Source: Alistipes sp.
GTDB taxonomy: Bacteria; Bacteroidota; Bacteroidia; Bacteroidales; Rikenellaceae
Direction of reading: 5' to 3'
Length of the DNA stretch: 6,136 nucleotides
Assembly (NCBI GenBank): GCA_017501025.1
Contig: JAFVXS010000145.1
Location: 1 to 6,136 of the forward strand
Position 1 is the first letter of the stretch. Each line of letters starts with the position of its first letter. The notes beneath the pieces were generated by a model. The model did not search any database, was not told where the DNA came from, and saw only the letters and a list, made by a program, of their open reading frames with translations. Positions 1-6,136 of the stretch are shown here, piece by piece. The translations under genes and the position numbers were made by a program.

Positions 1-688
1 CCCCTCCGTTGAGAGCTCTTATGCCGACCACGCCGAGTTCCTCGACTCGTCGCCACGTTACGATTCGCTCTTCTCGTACCCATCGAATGACTACCGTCGC
101 TGGGCTCGCGGTTTGAAGGCAGCAGGTTACGCCACAGCTCCCGACTATGCCGAGCGTCTTATTGCCATTATCGAGTCGATGGGCTTGTATCAACTCGACC
201 AAGAGGATGGTGCTGCAATCTATTCGAGTGCCAAAAACGCCAAAGCCAATAGCGAAAAGTGGTTCCAGCAATACAGCACTGCCGAGAGCGAAAATCTCAT
301 AAATCCCGATGCCTATCGTGTTACCATCAATTCACACAAGGGCTACAAGGTATATCGTACCAATCAGACCTGCTATATTGTAGCAAAGGAGGGCGATAGT
401 TACACATCGCTCGGCAAGACTTTCGATATCAGCGAGAGCACGCTCCGCAAATTCAACGATGTATCGAAGGATACACCGCTTGCAAAGGGCCATATCGTCT
501 ATATCGAACGTAAAAAGAGCAGCTGGCTCGGAAATGTTCGCCAACACACGGTACGACATAACGAGACTTTGCACTCGTTGTCGCAGTCGTACGGTATTCG
601 CCAAAGCAAACTCGCCCGCCTCAACAAATTGAAGAGTGGCGAAGAGGTGGCAGTCGGCACCGTAATTCTCCTACGCAAACAGAAGTGA
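1..688 (+). CDS. Peptidoglycan glucosaminidase with two C-terminal LysM domains (5'-truncated by window edge)
   Basis: This is the last 228 codons of a gene that enters from the left; the frame is open from base 2, so the TTG at 113 is an internal Leu, not a start. The first ~65 residues match the C-terminal part of the GH73-type glucosaminidase domain. Recognisable pieces are SYADHAEFLDSSPRYDSLF, DYRRWARGLKAAGYAT and a helix ending in GLYQLD. The family cleaves beta-1,4 N-acetylglucosaminyl bonds in peptidoglycan; its catalytic Glu would lie upstream of the window. A linker of ~55 residues follows, then two LysM repeats at about 374-505 and 545-676. Both have the expected order (Y/HTV, a GDS or NET turn, a 'L...F/Y.I....L...N' helix pair, a final IV/VI strand). 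LysM binds N-acetylglucosamine polymers, so the tail probably anchors the enzyme to the wall. An envelope location is inferred, since the N-terminus is not visible. The next gene starts 24 bases on, suggesting cotranscription. Confidence 0.9.
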   Translation, partial: PSVESSYADHAEFLDSSPRYDSLFSYPSNDYRRWARGLKAAGYATAPDYAERLIAIIESMGLYQLDQEDGAAIYSSAKNAKANSEKWFQQYSTAESENLINPDAYRVTINSHKGYKVYRTNQTCYIVAKEGDSYTSLGKTFDISESTLRKFNDVSKDTPLAKGHIVYIERKKSSWLGNVRQHTVRHNETLHSLSQSYGIRQSKLARLNKLKSGEEVAVGTVILLRKQK

Positions 689-712
689 TATTAACAGCAA
701 ACTATTACATAT

Positions 713-1399
713 ATGAGTACACTACCTCTGCGAGAGAAAATCCTCTCGACAATTATCGAAAAATCGACGCTCAAACAGCGTGTTTACGACAATACATTCA
801 ATGTGTTAGGTCTGCTCAAAGATACGCTCTTCGAGATGGCTTCCGAGATGGATGATGCACTCGACGGCAAACTCGATAAGCGTGTCCGCATCGAGTACCG
901 CGACCGTGGTAAGTTCGAGGCACAACTCCAAATTGCATCAGACCTGCTGATATTCCGTATGCACACCGACGTTTTCGAGTTCGATTCGTCGCATCAAATA
1001 TGGAAAAACCCCTATGTCAGCGAGTCAAAAAGCAACTCGTACTGCGGCATTATCGACATCTACGACTTCCTCTCCGACTCGTTCAAGTTCAACCGCTCGG
1101 CAGATGAGGGCTACCTTATTGGTCGTATATTCATCAACCGTGAGCGAATGTTCTTCGTTGAGGGAAAACGTCAAACGACGATGCGTGTAACCGAGTTCGG
1201 CAGCGAAGAGATTTCACGCGAATCACTTATCGCCATTCTCGAAACAGCAATCAACTACGCTGTCAATTTCGACCTGCTCACACCTCCTTACGAGCAGAAC
1301 AAGCGTGTGACATTGGAGATGTTCAACACCAAGTTCGACAACTCGAAATTCATCGTCGGCAAACGTCTCGACTACGACTTTAATATTGACGATATTTAG
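713..1399 (+). CDS. Unrecognised 228-residue soluble protein between glucosaminidase and DPP IV
   Basis: I do not recognise a family with a known function; it is probably a conserved hypothetical protein of Bacteroidales. There is no signal peptide and no membrane-spanning segment, so it is predicted cytoplasmic. Residues 1-50 look helical and amphipathic with many acidic residues (EMASEMDDALDGKLDKR). The middle (60-160) alternates hydrophobic and charged residues like beta strands, including LLIFRMHTDVFEF at about 79-90 and GYLIGRIFINRERMFFVEG at 133-151. Residues 167-188 look helical again, and the C-terminus is acidic. There is one Cys (111) and no visible nucleotide-binding, metal-binding or catalytic signature. 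ATG 713 is the first start in frame after the upstream stop. It is preceded by an A/T-rich stretch without a Shine-Dalgarno sequence, which is normal for Bacteroidota. The stop lies 2 bases before the DPP IV start, so the two are almost certainly cotranscribed and possibly translationally coupled. Codon use resembles the neighbours. That it is a real gene is well supported; its role is unknown. Confidence 0.85.
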   Translation: MSTLPLREKILSTIIEKSTLKQRVYDNTFNVLGLLKDTLFEMASEMDDALDGKLDKRVRIEYRDRGKFEAQLQIASDLLIFRMHTDVFEFDSSHQIWKNPYVSESKSNSYCGIIDIYDFLSDSFKFNRSADEGYLIGRIFINRERMFFVEGKRQTTMRVTEFGSEEISRESLIAILETAINYAVNFDLLTPPYEQNKRVTLEMFNTKFDNSKFIVGKRLDYDFNIDDI

Positions 1400-1401
1400 C
1401 A

Positions 1402-3543
1402 ATGAGAAGAGCGTTAAGATACCTACTGTTATCCATCTTTCTGCTAACAGCAACCGAGAGCCTCTACGCTCAACTTTCGGCATATATGCCTCGCCCGACC
1501 TATGCCGATGTCAATGAGGTGCGTCGTGCCAACATCACTATCAGAGGATTGCGTTCGATGGCGGATGGCGAGTACTTTACCAAGATTAGAGGCAAGGAGA
1601 TTATCCGCTCGCCATATACCGACCATCGCAAAGAGGAGGTGCTGTTTCGACTACCAACCGAAGCAGCGGATTACCAAATAGCTCCCAACGGTGAGTCGTT
1701 GCTGATGGCTGCCCGTAATAGCGTAAAGCCGATATATCGCCACTCCTATACGGCAGACTACTATATCGTCGCACGCAGTGGCGAATCTCGCTGCATATTG
1801 GAGCAGGCACGTGATGCCACATTATCGCCCAATGGCGAGATGATTGCCTATTCGCAGAACAACAATCTGCACCTGATAGACCTCCACACCTATCGTCAGC
1901 ACAGCATTACGACCGACGGTAAGTGGAATGCCATAATCAACGGCACAAGCGATTGGGTTTATGAGGAGGAGTATGGTTTCACACGAGCATTTGCTTTCTC
2001 GCACGACAACAAGCAGTTGGCATACCTGCGTTTCGACGAGAGCCGTGTGCCGACATTCGAGATGATGCGTTTCGACGATAAACTCTACAATGCTGCATAC
2101 TCGTTCAAATATCCGAAGGCTGGCGACACTAACTCTACCGTCGAGTTGTGGCTCTATGATATCGAGAAGCAGACACGTCGTAAAATCGATGTAGGGACAG
2201 AGAGCGACCAATATATCCTAAATGTAGCGTGGACACCGGCCAATCAGCTCTATTTCTATCGTGTAAACCGCCTACAAAATCAATTTGAGGTAGTTCTGTT
2301 CGATGGCGAAAAGTGCCGCACCATATACAAAGAGGTCTCCCCCACCTATGTAGAGCGTCCGTCAGCATCGACCATCAAGTTTATCGACGGCACCCGCTTT
2401 ATCGTTCGCGAAGAGACCACCACAGGTTGGTCTCACCTCTATCTGCACAGCATCGACAAAGGACGATTGAACGCCATAACACGTGGCGAATTTGAGGTTA
2501 CGTCGATAGTTGAGGCATCCTCTTCGGGTGTAGCATATATCTCGACCGAAGAGAGCGAACTTCGTCGCGACTTGTACCACATCGCACTTAACGGCCGTTC
2601 GAAACGGCGTTTGACGCTACTCAACGGATACCATACGATTATGCCATCCGCAGGTATGAAGTACTATATCCAGACGTTCAGTAGTTCGGTCTGCCCTAAT
2701 GTCGTTACAATTCACAAAGGCAGTGGTCTTATCATTGACACGCTTGCCGACTCACGTCCGAAAGTCAATAATACGGGAGCATACGCACGTCGTCAATTTC
2801 ACCAATTTACTACCGAACGTGGCGACAAACTCAACTACTATATTCAGTTGCCCGATGCGTTCGACCCATCGCAACGCTACCCCGTGCTGATTACCCAATA
2901 TTCGGGACCCGGCTCGCAGTCGGTAGCCGACCGTTGGTCCATAGATTGGGAGGCGGCACTGACTCGATACGGCTATATCGTAGCGTGTTGTGATGGTCGC
3001 GGAACAGGCTATCGTGGCGAAAAGTTCAAAAAGGCAACGTACGGAAACCTCGGCAAATTGGAGTGCGAAGACCAGATATCGTTTGCACGTCACCTTGCAT
3101 CGCTGCCTTACGTAGATGGCGAGCGACTCGGAATTTACGGATGGTCGTACGGAGGTTTTATGGCTCTGAACACCGCCCTGCACGGCGACGGATTGTATAA
3201 GATGGCTATTGCCGTAGCACCCGTAACCTCGTGGCGATACTACGATACGATCTACACCGAGATTTACAACGGGCTACCTGCAAACAATGCTGCCGGATAC
3301 GACGACAACTCGCCACTATCCCACGCTGCAAAGCTCTCGCCTCGTACAAAGTTGCTCATTATGCACGGCACAGCTGACGATAATGTACACTTCCAGAACA
3401 CAATGGAGATGTGTCGTCGCCTCAATGCAGCAGGCAAGCAGTATGATATGATGGTATATCCCGACCAAAATCACTCGATGATGCCCGCAGCACGGGTACA
3501 AATTCGTCAAAAGATGATAGACTATACGATAGACAACCTATAA
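1402..3543 (+). CDS. Secreted dipeptidyl peptidase IV (S9B prolyl oligopeptidase family)
   Basis: A 713-residue serine exopeptidase that removes N-terminal Xaa-Pro (and Xaa-Ala) dipeptides. Residues 1-23 form a Sec signal (MRRALRY, hydrophobic LLLSIFLL, likely cut after Ala23); with no lipobox Cys, a periplasmic location is likely. Residues ~40-455 are the beta-propeller. It contains RHSYTADY with Arg113 (equivalent to human DPP4 Arg125) and DWVYEEE with Glu189/Glu190 (equivalent to Glu205/Glu206), which hold the substrate amino terminus. Residues ~470-713 are the alpha/beta hydrolase domain: oxyanion Tyr500 in QYSGPGSQ, nucleophile Ser582 in GWSYGG, Asp659 in HGTADDNVH and His691 in DQNHS. 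The Asp-His spacing of 32 equals that of human DPP4. Length and motifs fit Porphyromonas gingivalis DPP IV (about 720 residues) as I recall it. The related prolyl tripeptidyl peptidase is the main alternative, but the intact double-Glu motif and the DPP4-like YYDTIYTE segment favour DPP IV. It starts 2 bases after the previous stop and ends just before a strong terminator. No lesion is seen. Confidence 0.95.
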   Translation: MRRALRYLLLSIFLLTATESLYAQLSAYMPRPTYADVNEVRRANITIRGLRSMADGEYFTKIRGKEIIRSPYTDHRKEEVLFRLPTEAADYQIAPNGESLLMAARNSVKPIYRHSYTADYYIVARSGESRCILEQARDATLSPNGEMIAYSQNNNLHLIDLHTYRQHSITTDGKWNAIINGTSDWVYEEEYGFTRAFAFSHDNKQLAYLRFDESRVPTFEMMRFDDKLYNAAYSFKYPKAGDTNSTVELWLYDIEKQTRRKIDVGTESDQYILNVAWTPANQLYFYRVNRLQNQFEVVLFDGEKCRTIYKEVSPTYVERPSASTIKFIDGTRFIVREETTTGWSHLYLHSIDKGRLNAITRGEFEVTSIVEASSSGVAYISTEESELRRDLYHIALNGRSKRRLTLLNGYHTIMPSAGMKYYIQTFSSSVCPNVVTIHKGSGLIIDTLADSRPKVNNTGAYARRQFHQFTTERGDKLNYYIQLPDAFDPSQRYPVLITQYSGPGSQSVADRWSIDWEAALTRYGYIVACCDGRGTGYRGEKFKKATYGNLGKLECEDQISFARHLASLPYVDGERLGIYGWSYGGFMALNTALHGDGLYKMAIAVAPVTSWRYYDTIYTEIYNGLPANNAAGYDDNSPLSHAAKLSPRTKLLIMHGTADDNVHFQNTMEMCRRLNAAGKQYDMMVYPDQNHSMMPAARVQIRQKMIDYTIDNL

Positions 3544-3582
3544 AAGTCTGTATCACACCAACGAGCGAAAAACTTAAAAGTG

Positions 3583-3621
3583 ATAAACCCCGAAAGTTTG
3601 ACAAAAACTTTCGGGGTTTAT
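3583..3621 (+). terminator. Rho-independent terminator of the glucosaminidase-unknown-DPP IV operon
   Basis: A perfect 17-bp inverted repeat (3583-3599 with 3605-3621) encloses a 5-base loop, GACAA. The stem contains a GGGG/CCCC block closed by A/T pairs, and the 3' arm runs into TTTATTTC. It lies 39 bases after the DPP IV stop. The U tract is short and interrupted, but the stem is strong. In the opposite direction the stem is followed by ATCACTTTT, a poorer tract, so it should work mainly on plus-strand transcripts. Confidence 0.88.
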
Positions 3622-3673
3622 TTCAAAGTAAGCATAGCACCTATCCCGCCCCCTATAACCTATGCCACATAGT

Positions 3674-3706
3674 AAAAAATGAGGGTGACTAATCTTTTAG
3701 CCACCC
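3674..3706 (-). terminator. Rho-independent terminator of the small membrane-protein gene
   Basis: On the minus strand GGGTGGCTAA (3706-3697) pairs with TTAGTCACCC (3692-3683) across a 4-base loop. All ten pairs form, one of them a G-U wobble. A TCA spacer and a run of six T (3679-3674) follow. In the plus-strand transcript the wobble position becomes an A-C mismatch and there is no downstream U run, so the signal is oriented to the minus strand. It starts about 25 bases past the stop codon at 3731. Confidence 0.82.
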
Positions 3707-3730
3707 ACAATTGATTTATTGAGCTGTCTA

Positions 3731-4288
3731 TTACGACTCCGAAATAGCCTTCCAACCGGTGAACATATAGTAGAAAGCAACGATGCTGATAACCAACTCG
3801 ATGAAACCGCCAGCAAGAGGAATAAAGCCAACAAGAACAGCTATGATATTGAGAATCATAGATGTATAAAGTCTGCCCGTACCTTCGCGTGCCAACTCTG
3901 GGAATGTAGTCGATTTTTTGAGTTCATTATAGCCCAACAACATAAGCACAAAACCGATGAAGCAGATAATACCACCAAGCCAGCCGAGCAATGGAATACA
4001 GCCAATGATAGTACCAATAATATTTAAGCAAACAGCCGTACGCAGGCGGTTTACACCGTGGTAGTCGTTAGCATCAACAATCTGTCGCCACTCGCCAAGA
4101 GCTAAAAAGAACAAGATGTAACCAACAACCGCACCGATAGATGCGATGATTGCCAGTACAAGTGTGAAGCCAAGCGAAAAGCCACTAAATGCACCGAAAA
4201 GAATTGCTAAAAAATTACAGACAATCTGAATAAGGACTGCCTTGTAGAGTTTGCCAGTTACCACTGACCATTGAGCATTGTTTTCCAT
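3731..4288 (-). CDS. Small polytopic membrane protein with three repeated two-helix hairpins, function unknown
   Basis: I do not recognise a named family. The 185 residues are mostly hydrophobic, with about six membrane segments in three hairpins: roughly 17-35/43-64, 85-100/103-120 and 141-157/160-177. Short polar segments separate them (GEWRQIVDANDYHGVNRLR and NELKKSTTFPELAREGTGR). There is no cleavable signal peptide; the N-terminus MENNAQWSVVTGKLYK is polar and precedes helix 1. Hairpins 2 and 3 are clearly related: residues 81-102 and 139-160 align without gaps with 12 of 22 identities, sharing RL.T....LNII....G.IPL.G. Hairpin 1 shows a weaker version (KLYKAVLIQIV). Each hairpin ends near a Gly-aromatic or similar pair (GEW, GYN, GWK). 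There is no transport, catalytic or cofactor motif. ATG 4288 is the first start in frame. It is monocistronic: a 191-base gap separates it from glpC, and it has its own terminator. It may be an inner-membrane protein of structural or stress-related role, but nothing here establishes that. Confidence 0.82.
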   Translation of the reverse strand: MENNAQWSVVTGKLYKAVLIQIVCNFLAILFGAFSGFSLGFTLVLAIIASIGAVVGYILFFLALGEWRQIVDANDYHGVNRLRTAVCLNIIGTIIGCIPLLGWLGGIICFIGFVLMLLGYNELKKSTTFPELAREGTGRLYTSMILNIIAVLVGFIPLAGGFIELVISIVAFYYMFTGWKAISES

Positions 4289-4374
4289 AGTTTTAAGCGG
4301 GCTCTATAAATTTAACTTAACATTAGCAAGTAGCCAGAGCCTCAATAAAAGTTACCGCTAATGCACTGTTTTTA

Positions 4375-4382
4375 CAAAGTTA
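4375..4382 (-). promoter_or_regulatory. Candidate Bacteroidota -7 promoter box for the membrane-protein gene
   Basis: The minus strand reads TAACTTTG, an exact match to the TAnnTTTG -7 consensus of Bacteroidota housekeeping promoters. It sits in an A/T-rich gap about 86 bases upstream of ATG 4288, which would give a leader of about 80 nucleotides. No TTTG -33 box is present at the usual 19-21 base spacing, so the call rests on one element and position. A near-match, TTACTTTG, lies further upstream at 4432-4425. Confidence 0.4.
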
Positions 4383-4479
4383 AAAAAACTTCTTCGAAAA
4401 ATTTTACTTTTTCACATATTTTATCAAAGTAAGAGCATATTCTGACAATTGCGAACATCGCTCTTCTTAAAAATAGAGG

Positions 4480-5688
4480 CTACTCCACGCACATAGCAAG
4501 AAGTTCTATCGGATGCAGCACCTTCTTCGAAGTGGACATCTCGATTTGCCATTTACAAGTCTCGCAATCGGTCACAACCACGTCGCATCCCGACTCTTCG
4601 ATTTGGCGGAACAGTGACTCGCCGATAGCTTGCGAAGTCTCGTAATTCTCGCGTTTGAAACCGTATGTACCACCAATACCACAGCACTGCGAATTGAGTG
4701 TGATAAGTTCAACCGAAGGTATCATCTTCAACAACTCAATCGAATAGCACGCCCAACCAAGACGCTCCATATGGCAAGCGGTATGGTATGCAATCTTCAA
4801 CTTCGGTGCATCGTGACGGAACTTAAACTGTGCCTTACCCGACTCGATAAGACGATAGATGAAACGCACACCCAACTCTACATTATCGCGAACATCCGCA
4901 TTGTCGATATCCAACAGATGACGATACTCGTCACGCAATGTAAACGTACAGGTCGAAGAGGTTGCCAATACAGGCTCGCCTGCTGCGGTAGCCTCTCGTA
5001 TAGACTTGATATTCGACAGAGCCTGACGCTTTGCCTGCTTAATAAAACCATTCGAGATGAGTGCTACACCGCAACACTTCTCCTTTTTGAGCAGATGTAC
5101 GCCATAGCCTATTGCATTCATCACTCGAACGAAGGCTTCGCCGAGTGGAGGATTATTATAATTGACATAGCAACCGTGGAAGAATGTTACAAACTGCTTG
5201 AACTGCTCCTGTTCCTTGCGATGACGACGATACCACCCCTCGAAAGTTCCCTGCGAATAGCGAGGGAATGTGCGACGATGGTCGATATGCAGAGCCGCAT
5301 CCATCAAAGCCTTTACGGGACGACTGCTGACTGTTGCATTTACAACAGGTGCTGCCAATGTTGCCATCGTGCCGACCAAATCGGTATTTGCCAACATAAA
5401 CTCACGCAAGCCGGGCGACTTTTTGCTGTGCTTGATACGTGCCAACTGGATAATATCGCCAATACGGACATTCGAAGGACACGCCACCTCGCAACGCTTG
5501 CAGTTGAGGCAATACTTCAACACCTCATCGTAGTATTCGGGACGCTTCAATCGCAGACGCTCTCCATCGGGGCCAGCCTGTTTAGGCCCGATATAGAGTG
5601 GGTTTACCGCTGCTACGGGGCAATATACCGTACAAACCGTACACTTGATACACTGCTCAAAATTATTTTCACTCTTTTGCTTTATCAT
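4480..5688 (-). CDS. glpC: Anaerobic glycerol-3-phosphate dehydrogenase subunit C (iron-sulfur subunit)
   Basis: A 402-residue iron-sulfur subunit that passes electrons from the GlpA/GlpB flavin subunits to the membrane quinone pool during anaerobic glycerol-3-phosphate oxidation to dihydroxyacetone phosphate. Two ferredoxin-type 4Fe-4S motifs lie at the N-terminus: CIKCTVCTVYCP (Cys13, 16, 19, 23) and CLNCKRCEVACP (Cys60, 63, 66, 70). Two CCG domains follow, as in heterodisulfide reductase B and glycolate oxidase GlcF. The first has Cys173, Cys205-Cys206-Gly and a lone Cys247; the second has Cys305, Cys335-Cys336-Gly and Cys375/Cys378. Length (E. coli GlpC is 396) and blocks such as GPKQAGPDGERLRLK, KEKCCGV and VTDCETCKWQIEMSTS match E. 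coli GlpC closely, from memory. That separates it from GlcF, LutA and HdrB relatives. ATG 5688 lies 12 bases after the glpB stop, behind a consensus Shine-Dalgarno, and the first Cys motif follows at residue 13. No obvious terminator follows the stop. Confidence 0.96.
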   Translation of the reverse strand: MIKQKSENNFEQCIKCTVCTVYCPVAAVNPLYIGPKQAGPDGERLRLKRPEYYDEVLKYCLNCKRCEVACPSNVRIGDIIQLARIKHSKKSPGLREFMLANTDLVGTMATLAAPVVNATVSSRPVKALMDAALHIDHRRTFPRYSQGTFEGWYRRHRKEQEQFKQFVTFFHGCYVNYNNPPLGEAFVRVMNAIGYGVHLLKKEKCCGVALISNGFIKQAKRQALSNIKSIREATAAGEPVLATSSTCTFTLRDEYRHLLDIDNADVRDNVELGVRFIYRLIESGKAQFKFRHDAPKLKIAYHTACHMERLGWACYSIELLKMIPSVELITLNSQCCGIGGTYGFKRENYETSQAIGESLFRQIEESGCDVVVTDCETCKWQIEMSTSKKVLHPIELLAMCVE

Positions 5689-5696
5689 CGTAACGT

Positions 5697-5703
5697 CCTC
5701 CTA
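5697..5703 (-). promoter_or_regulatory. Consensus Shine-Dalgarno of glpC overlapping the glpB stop codon
   Basis: The minus strand reads TAGGAGG at 5703-5697, followed by 8 bases and then ATG 5688. Its first three bases are the TAG stop of glpB. Position and spacing are ideal for ribosome binding and support the glpC start. The overlap would let a ribosome finishing glpB re-engage directly. It stands out because the other starts in the window (713, 1402, 4288) have no comparable purine motif. Confidence 0.75.
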
Positions 5704-6136
5704 TTTTTTTAGAATATTTTCGGCAACGCTCAATGCCGTAAGCATCGAGACTCCCGCACCGCTACCCTCCGCAAGGGCATTGAAGTGCGAAACGCCTGCA
5801 CCACACGCATAGAGATTCTCGACTGCCACTCCATTGCGAAGTACGTGGAACTCTGCATCGGTCATCACACCAAACGATTCGTAAGGCTGTGACTCGAACA
5901 TATTGCGATGATACCAATCATTACGTTGCTCGGCATAATAGACATCAGCCGCAAAGATTGGCTCTGCCACAGACTCTTTGTCCGCCACCAATCCCTGACT
6001 GAAAAAGCTGCCACTTGCCAAGACAAACTCGTCGGCTTCGAAACCGATATCGCCGTGCTTTGCCGTAAATACCCTCTCAACCTTCGCATCGTCACCAAAC
6101 TCGGCACCGACAACATTGTCACCCAACAGATAGTAG
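5701..6136 (-). CDS. glpB: Anaerobic glycerol-3-phosphate dehydrogenase subunit B, C-terminal part (5'-truncated by window edge)
   Basis: The final 144 residues of a gene that runs off the right edge; the frame is open to base 6135 (Tyr-Tyr-Leu-Leu-Gly-Asp), so the TTG at 6126 is internal. GlpB is a flavoprotein of the fumarate reductase/succinate dehydrogenase-like FAD-binding type that works with GlpA and GlpC. Diagnostic pieces are VLASGSFFSQGLVA followed by EPIFAADV, a WYHRNMFESQPYESFGV segment (compare WYKGDFFAPQPWQQFGV in E. coli GlpB, recalled), and the closing FAD-site block VENLYACGAGVSHFNALAEGSGAGVSMLTALSVAENI. That last block is where the family contacts the flavin near the C-terminus. 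The N-terminal dinucleotide-binding fold (about two thirds of the ~420 residues typical of E. coli) is outside the window. The stop codon is shared with the glpC Shine-Dalgarno, and the gap to glpC is 12 bases, so they form one operon. glpA is expected upstream, beyond 6136. Confidence 0.93.
   Translation of the reverse strand, partial: YYLLGDNVVGAEFGDDAKVERVFTAKHGDIGFEADEFVLASGSFFSQGLVADKESVAEPIFAADVYYAEQRNDWYHRNMFESQPYESFGVMTDAEFHVLRNGVAVENLYACGAGVSHFNALAEGSGAGVSMLTALSVAENILKK

Noticed and set aside
113..115. TTG at 113 as the start of the first gene.
   Set aside because: The frame is open to the window edge and the 37 upstream codons encode conserved glucosaminidase-domain sequence, so this is an internal Leu.
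2752..3183. A 143-codon minus-strand frame inside the DPP IV gene.
   Set aside because: It is antisense to the conserved catalytic domain and shows no domain signature. The DPP IV frame has all catalytic residues in place.
3632..3665. GCATAG ... CTATGC inverted repeat between the two terminators.
   Set aside because: Six bases with a 22-base loop is within chance expectation, and it lies in a gap already explained by the terminators.
3719..4027. A 102-codon plus-strand frame opposite the small membrane-protein gene.
   Set aside because: The product is a low-complexity, Asn/Thr/Lys-rich shadow of a hydrophobic membrane protein, and it starts inside the minus-strand gene's downstream region with no promoter.
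4431..4465. AAGAGC ... GCTCTT inverted repeat as a terminator for glpC.
   Set aside because: Only 6 pairs around a 23-base loop, without a clean T run directly after it. It is too weak to call, so the glpC 3' end stays unassigned.
4630..5712. A 360-codon open frame on the plus strand, antisense to glpC and the glpB end.
   Set aside because: It lies opposite an unmistakable glpC with intact Cys motifs. Its translation is Cys-, Thr-, Ile- and Arg-rich with no recognisable domain, and codon bias explains the absence of stops.

Overview
The window looks like ordinary chromosome from an anaerobic Bacteroidales-type bacterium (phylum Bacteroidota). The grounds are a periplasmic S9B dipeptidyl peptidase IV of the Porphyromonas/Bacteroides kind, a LysM-tailed glucosaminidase, plus-strand genes with no Shine-Dalgarno sequence, and a TAnnTTTG-type promoter element in a gene upstream region. 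The species cannot be fixed from sequence alone. No RNA genes, insertion sequences, CRISPR arrays, integrase genes or attachment sites were seen.

Plus-strand block (1-3624). Three tightly packed co-directional genes end at a strong intrinsic terminator: the 3' part of a peptidoglycan glucosaminidase carrying two C-terminal LysM repeats (<1-688), an unrecognised 228-residue soluble protein (713-1399), and a complete secreted dipeptidyl peptidase IV (1402-3543). The gaps are 24 and 2 bases, so they are probably cotranscribed. The two recognisable products act in the cell envelope: one cuts peptidoglycan glycan strands, the other trims Xaa-Pro dipeptides from peptides.

Minus-strand block (3674-6136). 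Reading right to left, the window enters inside glpB (anaerobic glycerol-3-phosphate dehydrogenase subunit B, C-terminal 144 residues) and continues into a complete glpC (4480-5688), the iron-sulfur subunit. In the known GlpABC system, electrons from glycerol-3-phosphate oxidation pass from flavin subunits through the GlpC clusters to menaquinone. glpA is expected beyond the right edge. After a 191-base gap holding a promoter candidate comes a separate small membrane-protein gene (3731-4288). It appears to be built from three copies of a two-helix hairpin and ends at its own terminator.

The two blocks converge at 3544-3730, where each strand has its own terminator. I found no clearly undescribed system. 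The items most worth a second look are the internally repeated membrane protein, the unknown gene between glucosaminidase and DPP IV, and the consensus Shine-Dalgarno sequence fused to the glpB stop codon.
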